This document shows positions 1 through 7,357 of a stretch of DNA of 39,725 nucleotides, in pieces. The notes below the pieces were generated by a model. That model saw only the letters and a list, made by a program, of their open reading frames with translations, was not told the DNA's origin and ran no database searches. Origin of the DNA: CAZBWE01 sp964495465 (lineage in GTDB: Bacteria; Planctomycetota; Phycisphaerae; Sedimentisphaerales; Anaerobacaceae). The stretch covers positions 1 to 39,725 of the forward strand of contig CAZBWE010000012.1 in assembly GCA_964495465.1 (NCBI GenBank). The letters are read 5' to 3'. Made by a program: the position numbers and the translations under genes. Position 1 is the stretch's first letter. The number at the start of each line of letters is the position of its first letter.

Positions 1-2
1 AC

Positions 3-134
3 GATAATAATCTGCCTATCGGCCTGCAGATACTTGCGCCGGCCTTTGCGGAAGATAAATTGCTTCGGATAGCAAGGATGTATGAAAAAGAAACCGACTG
101 GCATAAACAAAAACCACGAGTAAACACAGATTGA
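3..134 (+). CDS. gatA: Asp-tRNA(Asn)/Glu-tRNA(Gln) amidotransferase subunit A, C-terminal end only
   Basis: Only the last 43 codons are in the window; the gene enters from the left edge. The translation contains LPIGLQILAPAF followed by EDKLLRIARMYEKET, the usual end of the amidase-signature GatA subunit, which releases ammonia from glutamine for transamidation of Glu-tRNA(Gln)/Asp-tRNA(Asn) in the GatCAB complex. The final residues KPRVNTD and the TGA stop are read out of the first unit of the 42-bp repeat array that follows, so the repeat has replaced or extended the natural end of the protein. The partner gatB starts 1.36 kb downstream, after the repeat-bounded island. Identification rests on a short but characteristic segment and on the gatB neighbour. 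Confidence 0.85.
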   Translation, partial: DNNLPIGLQILAPAFAEDKLLRIARMYEKETDWHKQKPRVNTD

Positions 135-260
135 TATGTAATTAACCACGAATGAACACGAATAAACACAGATTGATATGTAATTAACCACGAATGAACA
201 CGAATAAACATAGATTGATATATATTTAACCACGAATGAACACGAATGGACACTAATTAT
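112..260 (+). repeat. Left array of 42-bp direct repeats
   Basis: Tandem units with the core AACCACGAATGAACACGAAT followed by AAACACAGATTGATATGTAATT. Units lie at 112-143 (lacking 10 bp), 144-185, 186-227 (a few substitutions) and 228 to about 260 (degenerate at the end). Units abut directly with no unique spacers, so this is not a CRISPR array. The stop codon of gatA lies inside the first unit, and the GxxExxY gene starts 18 bp after the array. The same core recurs at 672-771 and in opposite orientation at 1396-1497. Confidence 0.95.
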
Positions 261-277
261 TTTATTTTTGCCCCTGA

Positions 278-658
278 ATGAATGAGAATGAAAATATAAT
301 TTATAAAGAACTTTCTTATAAAATCATAGAATTGGCTCTTGAGGTGCACAATGAGCTTGGCTGCGGTTTTCTGGAAAAGGTATATGAAAACGCCCTGATG
401 ATGCTGCTTGATAGAGAAAAAATACCTGCCAGGCAGCAAGCTCCGGCTGATGTTTATTTTCAGGGCAAAGTTATAGGCCAATATTTTGCGGATATACTGG
501 TAAATAATAAATTGATACTTGAACTAAAAACTGTGGATGTTATTGCAAACATTCATACTGCTCAGGTATTAAATTATCTTCGGGCTACAGGGCTTAAGCT
601 GGGACTAATTTTGAATTTTGGTAAACCGAGATTTGAGTATAAGAGATTGGTTTTATAA
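278..658 (+). CDS. GxxExxY protein (PD-(D/E)XK-like fold)
   Basis: 126 residues, the normal size for the GxxExxY family (TIGR04256, PF13366), whose members are assigned to the PD-(D/E)XK nuclease superfamily but have no established function. The eponymous motif is seen as GFLEKVY near residues 30-36, and a nuclease-like core as ADILV followed by ILELK near residues 72-85. The conserved tail QVLNYLRATGLKLGLILNFG is also present. The ATG lies just beyond the last repeat unit and has no strong Shine-Dalgarno. Repeats flank the gene on both sides (112-260, 672-771), an arrangement that suggests gene and repeats belong together, perhaps as a mobile or self-propagating unit. Family assignment is firm; function is unknown. 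Confidence 0.9.
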   Translation: MNENENIIYKELSYKIIELALEVHNELGCGFLEKVYENALMMLLDREKIPARQQAPADVYFQGKVIGQYFADILVNNKLILELKTVDVIANIHTAQVLNYLRATGLKLGLILNFGKPRFEYKRLVL

Positions 659-671
659 TTAACTACAGATT

Positions 672-771
672 AACCACGAATGGACATAGATTTTTGTAAT
701 TAACCACGAATGAACACGAATAAACACAGATTGATATGTAATTAACCACGAATGAACACGAATAAACACAA
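672..771 (+). repeat. Middle array of the 42-bp repeat, same orientation as the left array
   Basis: A shortened unit at 672-701, a full unit at 702-743 identical to the best unit of the left array (144-185), and a partial unit from 744 to about 771. They fill the space between the GxxExxY gene and the next ORF. Exact identity between units either side of the gene suggests recent duplication or gene conversion. Confidence 0.95.
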
Positions 772-798
772 AGTTGAGTGTTAAAGAAACAGTGTGGT

Positions 799-1398
799 AT
801 GATATTATTTGTCACAGGTTTGATAGTTGGAGCTATTTTAAGCGTTATTGCAGACCGGTTGTGGCGCCAGTATGAACGGAGTCCGAAATTAGATATTTCT
901 TGTGGCGAATTTTTCGATACCAGTGGCGGAGGCCTTAGTGAAGGCTATCAATTTACAATAACCAACAGGGGCGATGTTGAAATACCGCCACATAAAATTT
1001 GGATATATAATCCTTCCCGTGGCTCAATAAGTCTCTTTACCAGAAACAGGGAAGGGAGCACACTTCCCGGGCAAAAACTTGAGCATAGATGTATCATGAT
1101 TAGAAACCAAAAACTGCTTTCTGTTTTACCTGACTTATATCGGGATAGGAATAATAATCCAATGAATGAGATTCAAAAAAGTGAGTTTATTTTTAGGCTT
1201 GTATTAGATAGTAGCGACAAGATAATTTATGAAAACAAGAAAATTGGAAATGCTTTTGTAGGGCTATTTCAGAATGCACGTGAGAACAAAAGTATTCGTG
1301 GAAATAGTTCTAATGATATGATGGCTTTGCAACTTAAGTATGAACCTTTTTATAGAAAATTTGGAGCAAAATTTGTAAAAAAGAAATTAATTAGTTGA
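799..1398 (+). CDS. Small membrane-anchored protein of unknown function
   Basis: I do not recognise a family. From ATG 799 the product is 199 residues and begins with a hydrophobic stretch (MILFVTGLIVGAILSVIA) followed by DRLWRQYE, typical of a single N-terminal membrane anchor. The rest is soluble with a beta-rich look (FTITNRGDVEIPPHKIWIYN, then IFRLVLDSSDKIIYENKKIG) and a basic end KFVKKKLIS. A GTG at 778 is in frame but lies at the edge of the repeat array and would put charged residues before the anchor, so ATG 799 is preferred; neither start has a clear ribosome-binding site. The gene sits between same-sense repeats on its left and reverse-sense repeats on its right, so it may be cargo of the island. 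Confidence 0.65.
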   Translation: MILFVTGLIVGAILSVIADRLWRQYERSPKLDISCGEFFDTSGGGLSEGYQFTITNRGDVEIPPHKIWIYNPSRGSISLFTRNREGSTLPGQKLEHRCIMIRNQKLLSVLPDLYRDRNNNPMNEIQKSEFIFRLVLDSSDKIIYENKKIGNAFVGLFQNARENKSIRGNSSNDMMALQLKYEPFYRKFGAKFVKKKLIS

Positions 1399-1497
1399 AT
1401 TAGTGTTAATTCGTGTTCATTCGTGGTTAATTAAAAAATAATTTTTGTTAATTCGTGTTTATTCGTGGTCAATTTTATATTTGTCTAATTCGTGGTT
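1396..1497 (-). repeat. Right repeat array in inverted orientation
   Basis: Three units of the reverse complement of the island repeat: about 1396-1432 (contains ATTCGTGTTCATTCGTGG), 1446-1474 (ATTCGTGTTTATTCGTGG) and a remnant 1484-1497 (TAATTCGTGG). Together with the left and middle arrays they make the region an inverted-repeat-bounded island. The first candidate GTG codon of gatB lies in the last remnant. Confidence 0.9.
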
Positions 1498-2970
1498 ATT
1501 AAAGTGGCTCGGATAGATTATAAGGTTATTGTCGGTTTGGAAATCCACGTTCAGCTTTGCACGAGGACGAAGATGTTTTGCGGCTGTGCGGTGGAGTTCG
1601 GCGCTGAGCCGAACAGCAGGGTATGCCCGGTCTGTCTGGGTATGCCCGGTGTCCTGCCGGTAATGAACAAACAGGCGGTCGAGTATGCTGTTTTGGTGGC
1701 GCTGGCGCTTAATTGCGATGTAGCTAATTTCACCAAGTGGGATAGAAAAAGCTACTACTATCCCGATTTACCCAAGAACTACCAGATAAGCCAGTATGAT
1801 TTGCCGCTTGGTTCAAATGGTTTCATTGAAATACCGCTTCAATCCGGCAAGACCAAGAAAATCAGAATAACAAGGGCACATCTCGAGGAAGACGCCGGCA
1901 AGAACCTCCACACCGCAGGCAATTTTTCGCAGGTCGATTTAAATAGGGCCGGCACCCCCCTGCTGGAGATTGTTACCGAGCCGGATATGAACAGCGGCGC
2001 CGAGACCCGAGCACTGGCAGTAGAGCTGCAACGAATGGTAAGATACCTCGGCGTCTCCGAAGCCGATATGCAAAAAGGCCATATGAGATTCGAGCCGAAT
2101 ATCAACCTGATTGTCACCAGGGACGAACCCGAATACAAAACGCCGATTGTCGAGGTCAAAAATCTCAATAGTTTCAGAGCATTAGAAAGAAGTATTGATT
2201 ACGAAGCTCAGAGACAGCTCGATGAATTTCTCGAAACCGGCCAAACGATGGAAATGGGCAATAAATCCACACGCGGCTGGGATGATGAAAAAGAGATGAC
2301 CATCCTGCAGAGAGAAAAAGAGGAGGCGCACGACTACAGATATTTCCCTGAGCCGGACCTCGTGCCGGTTGAATTGACGGATTCGTGGCTTTCGGATATA
2401 CGTTCTCGGATGTGCGAGCTGCCAATAAAAAAACAGATTCGATTTGTTACCGAATATGGCTTGAGTGATTATGACGCAGGCGTTTTGACGGCGGAACGCT
2501 CGACAGCGGAATTTTTTGATGCATCCGTTAAAGCCGGCGGAGACCCGAAAAAAATCTGCAACCTTGTAACCCAGGATTACCAAAAGCTGGCCAATGAAAA
2601 AGGTTGCAGTGTCTCTGACCTTGGTGTAACTCCCGAGAAAGTAGCTCAATTGGCTAAAATGATTACCGGTGGCGTTGTCAGCGCCACTGCATCGAGCACG
2701 ATAGCTGCTATCACTGTTACAGATTCGGACAAAACCCCTGAAGAAATCGCCGCGGAGCATAACCTAATTCAAAAAAGTGATGCCGGTGAGCTGGAAAAAA
2801 TTGTTGACGAGGTATTGAAGGAAAATCTTCAGGCGGTCGAAGATGTTACCAGCGGCGGCAAGAAAAGCAGTAAAGCACGCGGCTTTTTGCTCGGCCAGGT
2901 TATGCAAAAAACCAAAGGCCGGGCAAATCCGAAAGTGGTTTCTGAAATTCTCGACAAGAAACTGGGGTGA
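1492..2970 (+). CDS. gatB: Asp-tRNA(Asn)/Glu-tRNA(Gln) amidotransferase subunit B
   Basis: 492 residues, normal for GatB, the tRNA-binding and kinase subunit of GatCAB. Signature segments appear in order: GLEIHVQL, CPVCLGMPG, YYYPDLPKNYQISQYD, HLEEDAGK, NRAGTPLLEIVTEPD, VEVKNLNSF and HDYRYFPEPDL. The C-terminal YqeY-like tail domain ends in GFLLGQVMQKTKGRANPKVV. Cysteines of a possible zinc knuckle are present (CGC and CPVC). Two GTG codons can start the protein, 1492 and 1504; both give a plausible N terminus (ARIDYKVIVGLE), neither has a clear Shine-Dalgarno, and 1492 lies inside the repeat. The gene was probably contiguous with gatA before the island. Its expression may now depend on read-through or on sequence in the repeats. 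Confidence 0.97.
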   Translation: MVIKVARIDYKVIVGLEIHVQLCTRTKMFCGCAVEFGAEPNSRVCPVCLGMPGVLPVMNKQAVEYAVLVALALNCDVANFTKWDRKSYYYPDLPKNYQISQYDLPLGSNGFIEIPLQSGKTKKIRITRAHLEEDAGKNLHTAGNFSQVDLNRAGTPLLEIVTEPDMNSGAETRALAVELQRMVRYLGVSEADMQKGHMRFEPNINLIVTRDEPEYKTPIVEVKNLNSFRALERSIDYEAQRQLDEFLETGQTMEMGNKSTRGWDDEKEMTILQREKEEAHDYRYFPEPDLVPVELTDSWLSDIRSRMCELPIKKQIRFVTEYGLSDYDAGVLTAERSTAEFFDASVKAGGDPKKICNLVTQDYQKLANEKGCSVSDLGVTPEKVAQLAKMITGGVVSATASSTIAAITVTDSDKTPEEIAAEHNLIQKSDAGELEKIVDEVLKENLQAVEDVTSGGKKSSKARGFLLGQVMQKTKGRANPKVVSEILDKKLG

Positions 2971-3000
2971 GAAAAGGTGTTTTATCATAGCTTAAATTAT

Positions 3001-3103
3001 GTGTGTCATTCTGAAGCGAAGCCGAAGAATCCGGCCAGTGAATGAGATGCTAATCTCAAAAACAGTAATATAAGCCAGACCCTTCGCTCCGCCCAGGGTG
3101 ACA
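3001..3103. repeat. Dispersed intergenic repeat, copy 1
   Basis: The intergenic segment begins with TGTCATTCTGAAGCGAAG (3003-3020) and ends with CCCTTCGCTCCGCCCAGGG then TGACA, so its two ends are roughly complementary and could fold into a long hairpin. A second, more diverged copy with the same order of blocks lies at about 20290-20434. Such TGTCATTCTGAGCGAAG elements are common dispersed repeats in environmental genomes; no protein is encoded. Confidence 0.7.
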
Positions 3104-3127
3104 GATGATTTTCAAAAGGGTCAAATA

Positions 3128-3472
3128 ATGAAGATAGAAAAAAGCAGCAACATTGTCAAACAACCGGTGAAAATCGAAGGAGCAAAAGACGTCGATATAA
3201 GATGGCTTATTTCAAAAGCCGATGGTGCAAAAAACTACGCAATGCGGATGTTTGAATTGCAGCCCGGCGGCTTCACTCCTCTGCACACTCATTCCCACGA
3301 ACATGAGGTTTTCGTTGTAGAAGGAAAGGGTATCTTTGTTTATGAGGGGAAAGAACACCCATTTAATACCGATTTTGTGATATTTGTGCCTGGCGGTAAG
3401 GAGCACTGCTTCAAAAATACAGGTGGTTCACTTTTGAAATTTCTTTGCATTATTCCTGCAGACGCAAGCTAA
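3128..3472 (+). CDS. Small cupin-domain protein
   Basis: 114 residues from ATG 3128, which has AAAAGGG about 10 bases upstream; a longer reading from GTG 3098 would begin inside the dispersed repeat and is unlikely. Single Cupin_2 fold with the metal-binding signature PLHTHSHEHEVFVVEGKG (residues near 46-63) and the second motif PGGKEHCFKN near residue 90, so all the usual His/Glu ligands are present. Preceded by MRMFELQPGGFT, typical of stand-alone small cupins. Such proteins bind a metal and act as sugar or small-molecule isomerases, dioxygenases or sensors; the substrate cannot be told. No obvious operon partner: gatB ends 157 bp upstream and cheD has its own promoter-like site. Confidence 0.9.
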   Translation: MKIEKSSNIVKQPVKIEGAKDVDIRWLISKADGAKNYAMRMFELQPGGFTPLHTHSHEHEVFVVEGKGIFVYEGKEHPFNTDFVIFVPGGKEHCFKNTGGSLLKFLCIIPADAS

Positions 3473-3500
3473 AACCATTTCAAAAATTTCTGACATTCCT

Positions 3501-3543
3501 GGCCGAAAAAGCACTTGACTTTCGGCCTGTTATCTGCTATGTA
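3501..3543 (+). promoter_or_regulatory. Probable sigma-70-type promoter with overlapping inverted repeat
   Basis: TTGACT at 3515-3520 and TATGTA at 3538-3543 with a 17-bp spacer form a good housekeeping promoter about 150 bp before cheD. An inverted repeat GGCCGAAA / TTTCGGCC (3501-3508 and 3520-3527, 11-nt loop) overlaps the -35 box; it could be an operator or the terminator hairpin of the cupin gene, although no T-run follows it. Confidence 0.5.
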
Positions 3544-3692
3544 CACTAAAGAGATGCACCTGGGGGCAAACTAAACAATTTCAGCGGAAAATCTGTCGAA
3601 AATTCAAATAGCGCAGGCACACATAAAGGGAATTTGGAATGTGCGAGTATTGAAATTGGCATTGGTCAACATTTAAAGAAAACAAAAGCGAG

Positions 3693-4193
3693 ATGAAACA
3701 AACTATCGACGTCCGGATTGGCGAAGTCGGGGCAGCCCAGGGTCAGGTAATCCTGCAATCGAGGGCTATAGGTTCCTGCGTGGCCGTTGCCTTCTACGAT
3801 GTGAAGAAGAAAATCGGCGCACTGGCGCATATTATGTTGCCCGGCAGAGCACCTTCAAACAAGAATAGCGATGAAAAAAACAAATATGCGGCCAATGCCA
3901 TTAACACCCTACTAAGCGAAATAAGGCATTTGGGTTCGCAAAACGGCAGCATCAAAGTGTTCCTGGTTGGCGGGGCAAATGTTCTAAATGGAAAAGATGA
4001 TACTATTTGCGAAGACAATATCGATTCGATTCTGGCTCTTCTTGAGAAAAAGAACCTGAAGGTAACAGCCCAGTCGCTCGGTGGAACAGACAGAAAAAGC
4101 ATCTCTGTCGATGTCGGGCAGGGAACCATATATTGCGCCGAAGGTGACCAGAGCGAAAAGCCGATGTGGAAAGCAAATAGAACTACACAATAA
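3693..4193 (+). CDS. cheD: CheD, chemoreceptor glutamine deamidase
   Basis: 166 residues, typical for CheD. The catalytic Cys29 is in the motif AIGSCVAV and His46 in GALAHIMLPG; the family region KYAANAINTLLSEI and VFLVGGANVL follow. CheD hydrolyses specific glutamines in the coiled coil of chemoreceptors to glutamate and so tunes signalling. No receptor, CheA or CheC is visible here; instead cheD lies 39 bp upstream of a large PAS histidine kinase and its regulator in the same orientation, probably one operon driven from 3515-3543. That kinase carries a repetitive Gln-rich coiled coil that would be a natural candidate substrate (inference). Both catalytic residues are intact, so the enzyme should be active. 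Confidence 0.92.
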   Translation: MKQTIDVRIGEVGAAQGQVILQSRAIGSCVAVAFYDVKKKIGALAHIMLPGRAPSNKNSDEKNKYAANAINTLLSEIRHLGSQNGSIKVFLVGGANVLNGKDDTICEDNIDSILALLEKKNLKVTAQSLGGTDRKSISVDVGQGTIYCAEGDQSEKPMWKANRTTQ

Positions 4194-4232
4194 GTTTTTT
4201 CTTTTGGTTGCTGTGAATCAGGGGGATAAAGG

Positions 4233-6686
4233 ATGCCCAGGCAAAAAAAACATCCTTCGAAAAAGGATAAGATTGGCGACACAGAGCAGCAGCTAAGAGC
4301 CACTATCCAGGAGCTTCAGGCCGAAATCTCCGAGCAGAAAAAACCAGAGGAAAACTTCCGGAACCAGAGGGATTTGTATCGAGCTATAATGGAAAACGAC
4401 CACTTCGGCTTTGCTCTGATAGGCCTCAATCACAAGATTCTTTTGGTCAACAACATGATGAGTAAATTCTTCCAAAAGCCTGCCTCTGGGCTTATCGGCA
4501 AAAAGTGCTTTCGGGAATTCCAAAAGCGAAAGACAATATGTCATCATTGCCCCGGTACCCAAGCTATAGCAACTGGCCAACCGGCTGAAATCGAGACCGA
4601 GGGTGTCCGTGATAATGGCAGTCGCTTTTCAGTCCGCTTTCAGACCTTTCCAACTCTTGATTCAGACGGCGCTATAACAGGATTCATCGAGATTGTCCAA
4701 GACATCACTGAACGCAAGAAGGCCGAAGAATCATTGAAAGCTGCTTTCCAGCAACTGCAGGCCAGCGAGCAGCAGCTAAAAGCCGCAAACCAGCAATTAC
4801 AGGCCAGCGAGCAGCAGCTAAAAGCCGCAAATCAGCAATTGCAGGCCAGTGAACAACAGCTAAAAGCTGCGAACCAGCAATTACAGGCAACTAACCAGCA
4901 GCTAAGGGCCAGCCAGGAAAAAATCAGGGCGCTGGCAAAGTTTCCCAGTGAGAACCCAAATCCTGTTTTGCGAATCTCAAAAGATGGTATAGTAATATAC
5001 AGCAATGATGCCGGGCTGACTTTATTGAATGCATGGACAACCGAGCCGGGCAAACGTTTACCGGATAAATGGTGCGAATTCATTGCCGATGTCCTAAAAA
5101 CCGGCTTAAGTAAAGATACCGAGCTTGAGTATAACTCTCGAATATTCTCTCTGACGTTCGCACCTGTAGTGGATGCAAACTACGTCAATGTGTACGGACT
5201 CGATATCACCCGGCGCAAACAGGCCGAGCTGGCCCTGAAAAGAGAAAGAGATAAAGCCCAAAAATATCTCGATGTAGCGGCGGTTATAATGGTAGCTATC
5301 GACTCCGAAGGAAGAGTCGGTCTTATAAACAGGAAAGGTTGTGAGGTACTGGGCTACACCGAGGATGAAATCCTCGGCAAAAACTGGTTTAATAATTTCC
5401 TGCCCAAAAGTGTTAGGGATAATATAAAAGAAATTTTTAATAAGGTTCTGGCCGGAGATGCTGATGGACCTGAGTATTATGAAAATCCTGTTTTGACCAA
5501 AAGTGGTGACGAAAGACTCATCGCCTGGCATAATACAGTATTACGAGATGATAAGGGCGACGTTATGGCCACCTTGAGCTCAGGGATGGATATCACCGAA
5601 CACAAAAAGATGGAGGAGGTGCTGCAAAAATCGGAACATGAAAAGACTTTAGTTTTAGATAATGCTAGTGAAATAATCGCTTATCATGATAAAGATAACA
5701 ATATCCTATGGGCTAATAGGGCATATCTGAAAGCAACTGGCTTATCGCTATCAGAGCTAAAAGGAAAGAAGTGTTACCATGCCTGGGGTCTCGACAGACT
5801 TTGTAAAGACTGCCCAGTCACAAAGACGATGGAAACCGGTGAACCACAAAGTGCCGAATTAACGCCAAAAAATCAACCACACTGGCCTCCAGATATAGGT
5901 TCTTGGCTGTCAAGAGCAGCCCCTGTGAAAGATGAGACCGGCAGCGTTATCGGTGCAATTGAGGTTGCTTACAACATCACTGAGCGTAAGCAGACGGAGG
6001 AAAAACTTATTGATTATCAAGAGCAGCTTAAGTCTCTCGCTTCTCAATTAACCCTGGCCGAAGAAAGCGAAAGGCATCGCATCGCCACAGAACTGCATAC
6101 CTCAATCGACCAGTCACTGGTTATATCAAAAATGAAATTGGATGAACTCCGTGCATCTACACCTCCAGGGGAGCTGGCCAATATCCTCGACGAGGTCTGT
6201 GAGCTGCTTGGCCAAAACATCCAGGAGGCAAGAACATTGACATTTGATTTGAGTTCTCCTATTTTGTATGAGTTAGGTCTTGAAAAAGCTGTGGCCGAAT
6301 GGCTTATCGAACAAGTCCAGAATAAACACGGAATCAAAACAGTGTTTATAGACGATGGCCAGAAAAAACCGCTAAATGATGATATGCGGGTCTTTTTATT
6401 CCGGGATATACGTGAGCTGCTGTTCAATGTCATCAAGCATGCACAGGCAAAAAATGTAAAGGTATCTATCAGCAAAGTTGCAGAACAGATACAGGTCACT
6501 GTTGAAGACGATGGGTGGGGATTTGACCCCGTCAAAGTTACGGGTATGGCGGTAAGAACAGGTGCGTTTGGTCTTTTTAGTATCCGTCAGCGTCTGGAAT
6601 TATTGGGCGGACGTTTCGAGATTAACTCTGCCCCGGGCCACGGTACCAGAATTACCATTACTGCACCTCTAAAGCGGGAAAAATAA
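4233..6686 (+). CDS. Four-PAS NarX-type sensor histidine kinase with Gln-rich coiled-coil repeat
   Basis: 817 residues with no membrane segment, so a cytoplasmic sensor. Order: short coiled coil (about 15-45), PAS1 (45-160), Gln-rich coiled coil built on four 14-residue units (173-228), PAS2 (235-333), PAS3 (344-465), PAS4 (470-592), HisKA_3-type dimer/phosphoacceptor region with His622 in ATELHTSIDQ, and a HATPase domain (about 690-815) with ELLFNVIKHA, EDDGWGFD and GLFSIRQRLELLGG. PAS1 and PAS4 share a cysteine pattern (KKC[FY], then CxxCP). The ATG is preceded by GGGGGAT. The gene lies between cheD and a NarL-type regulator 17 bp downstream, its evident partner. Soluble multi-PAS kinases sense small ligands or redox state; the signal is unknown. 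Confidence 0.93.
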   Translation: MPRQKKHPSKKDKIGDTEQQLRATIQELQAEISEQKKPEENFRNQRDLYRAIMENDHFGFALIGLNHKILLVNNMMSKFFQKPASGLIGKKCFREFQKRKTICHHCPGTQAIATGQPAEIETEGVRDNGSRFSVRFQTFPTLDSDGAITGFIEIVQDITERKKAEESLKAAFQQLQASEQQLKAANQQLQASEQQLKAANQQLQASEQQLKAANQQLQATNQQLRASQEKIRALAKFPSENPNPVLRISKDGIVIYSNDAGLTLLNAWTTEPGKRLPDKWCEFIADVLKTGLSKDTELEYNSRIFSLTFAPVVDANYVNVYGLDITRRKQAELALKRERDKAQKYLDVAAVIMVAIDSEGRVGLINRKGCEVLGYTEDEILGKNWFNNFLPKSVRDNIKEIFNKVLAGDADGPEYYENPVLTKSGDERLIAWHNTVLRDDKGDVMATLSSGMDITEHKKMEEVLQKSEHEKTLVLDNASEIIAYHDKDNNILWANRAYLKATGLSLSELKGKKCYHAWGLDRLCKDCPVTKTMETGEPQSAELTPKNQPHWPPDIGSWLSRAAPVKDETGSVIGAIEVAYNITERKQTEEKLIDYQEQLKSLASQLTLAEESERHRIATELHTSIDQSLVISKMKLDELRASTPPGELANILDEVCELLGQNIQEARTLTFDLSSPILYELGLEKAVAEWLIEQVQNKHGIKTVFIDDGQKKPLNDDMRVFLFRDIRELLFNVIKHAQAKNVKVSISKVAEQIQVTVEDDGWGFDPVKVTGMAVRTGAFGLFSIRQRLELLGGRFEINSAPGHGTRITITAPLKREK
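4749..4916 (+). repeat. Four in-frame 42-bp tandem repeats (14-residue coiled-coil unit)
   Basis: Copies at 4749-4790, 4791-4832, 4833-4874 and 4875-4916 encode variants of QQLQASEQQLKAAN; the fourth has diverged to QQLQATNQQLRASQ. The unit is two heptads long, so gain or loss of copies changes coiled-coil length without shifting the frame or heptad register. The size match with the 42-bp island repeat is a coincidence; the sequences are unrelated. Confidence 0.95.
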
Positions 6687-6703
6687 AGTCGGAGGTAATA
6701 ATT

Positions 6704-7357
6704 ATGAGTATAAGAATTTTACTGGTCGAGGACGAGCGGCTGTTGCGGCAGCTTCTGAAGAACATGCTGCAGCAACAAACTGATATGGAAGTGGTTGGTG
6801 AAGCGGGAGACGGCCGAATAGCGATTGACCTCGTGCGAAAACTACAGCCGGATGTAGTCGTTATGGATGTAACTATGCCGAATCTGAATGGTATCGATGC
6901 AACAAAGCAGATTGTTCGTGAGTTCCCGCAAACCAGGGTTACTGCACTCTCCGTTCATTCTAATACTATGTTTGTCGTGGATATGCTCAAGGCCGGGGCA
7001 TTGGGATACGTATTAAAGGATAGTCTCTTCGATGAGCTTGCCGAAAGCATACGAACCGTAAGTTCCGGCGGCAAATACCTCAGCCCCAAAATAGCCGGCG
7101 AAGTAGTTAATTCCTTCATAAAGGGAATAGAACCAACCTCCGAATCACCTATTCAGAGCTTAACAACCCGAGAGCGCGAGGTCCTGCAGCTTATAGCTGA
7201 AGGAAAGAGCACGAAAACGATTGCTTTAGAGCTGCACGTAAGTGTCAAGGCCATCGAAGCGAACCGCCGCAAAATCATGAATAAACTCGACGCCCACAGT
7301 GTAGCGGAGCTTGTTAAAATTGCCATTGTTGGTGGTTTGGCCTCGCTTGAAACATAA
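6704..7357 (+). CDS. NarL/FixJ-family response regulator
   Basis: 217 residues. N-terminal receiver domain (about 3-125) with acidic pocket VEDE, phosphorylation site Asp55 in VVVMDVTMPN, and the switch Ser/Lys positions in ALSVHS and YVLKDS. The C-terminal LuxR-type HTH (about 148-215) has LTTREREVLQLIAEGKSTKTIA and a recognition helix in VSVKAIEANRRKIMNKL. It follows the PAS kinase by 17 bp with a good ribosome-binding site (CGGAGGTAATAATT before ATG), so it is the cognate DNA-binding output. Targets are unknown. All conserved receiver residues appear present. Confidence 0.95.
   Translation: MSIRILLVEDERLLRQLLKNMLQQQTDMEVVGEAGDGRIAIDLVRKLQPDVVVMDVTMPNLNGIDATKQIVREFPQTRVTALSVHSNTMFVVDMLKAGALGYVLKDSLFDELAESIRTVSSGGKYLSPKIAGEVVNSFIKGIEPTSESPIQSLTTREREVLQLIAEGKSTKTIALELHVSVKAIEANRRKIMNKLDAHSVAELVKIAIVGGLASLET

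Noticed and set aside
112..260. Possible CRISPR array
   Set aside because: Units are directly adjacent, show substitutions and have no spacers or cas genes nearby.
2182..2760. 192-codon minus-strand ORF inside gatB
   Set aside because: Antisense shadow of a well-conserved gene.
4705..4890. Minus-strand ORF with repeated LLAAARWP units
   Set aside because: Shadow of the 42-bp tandem repeat inside the kinase gene; no start context and no homologous domain.
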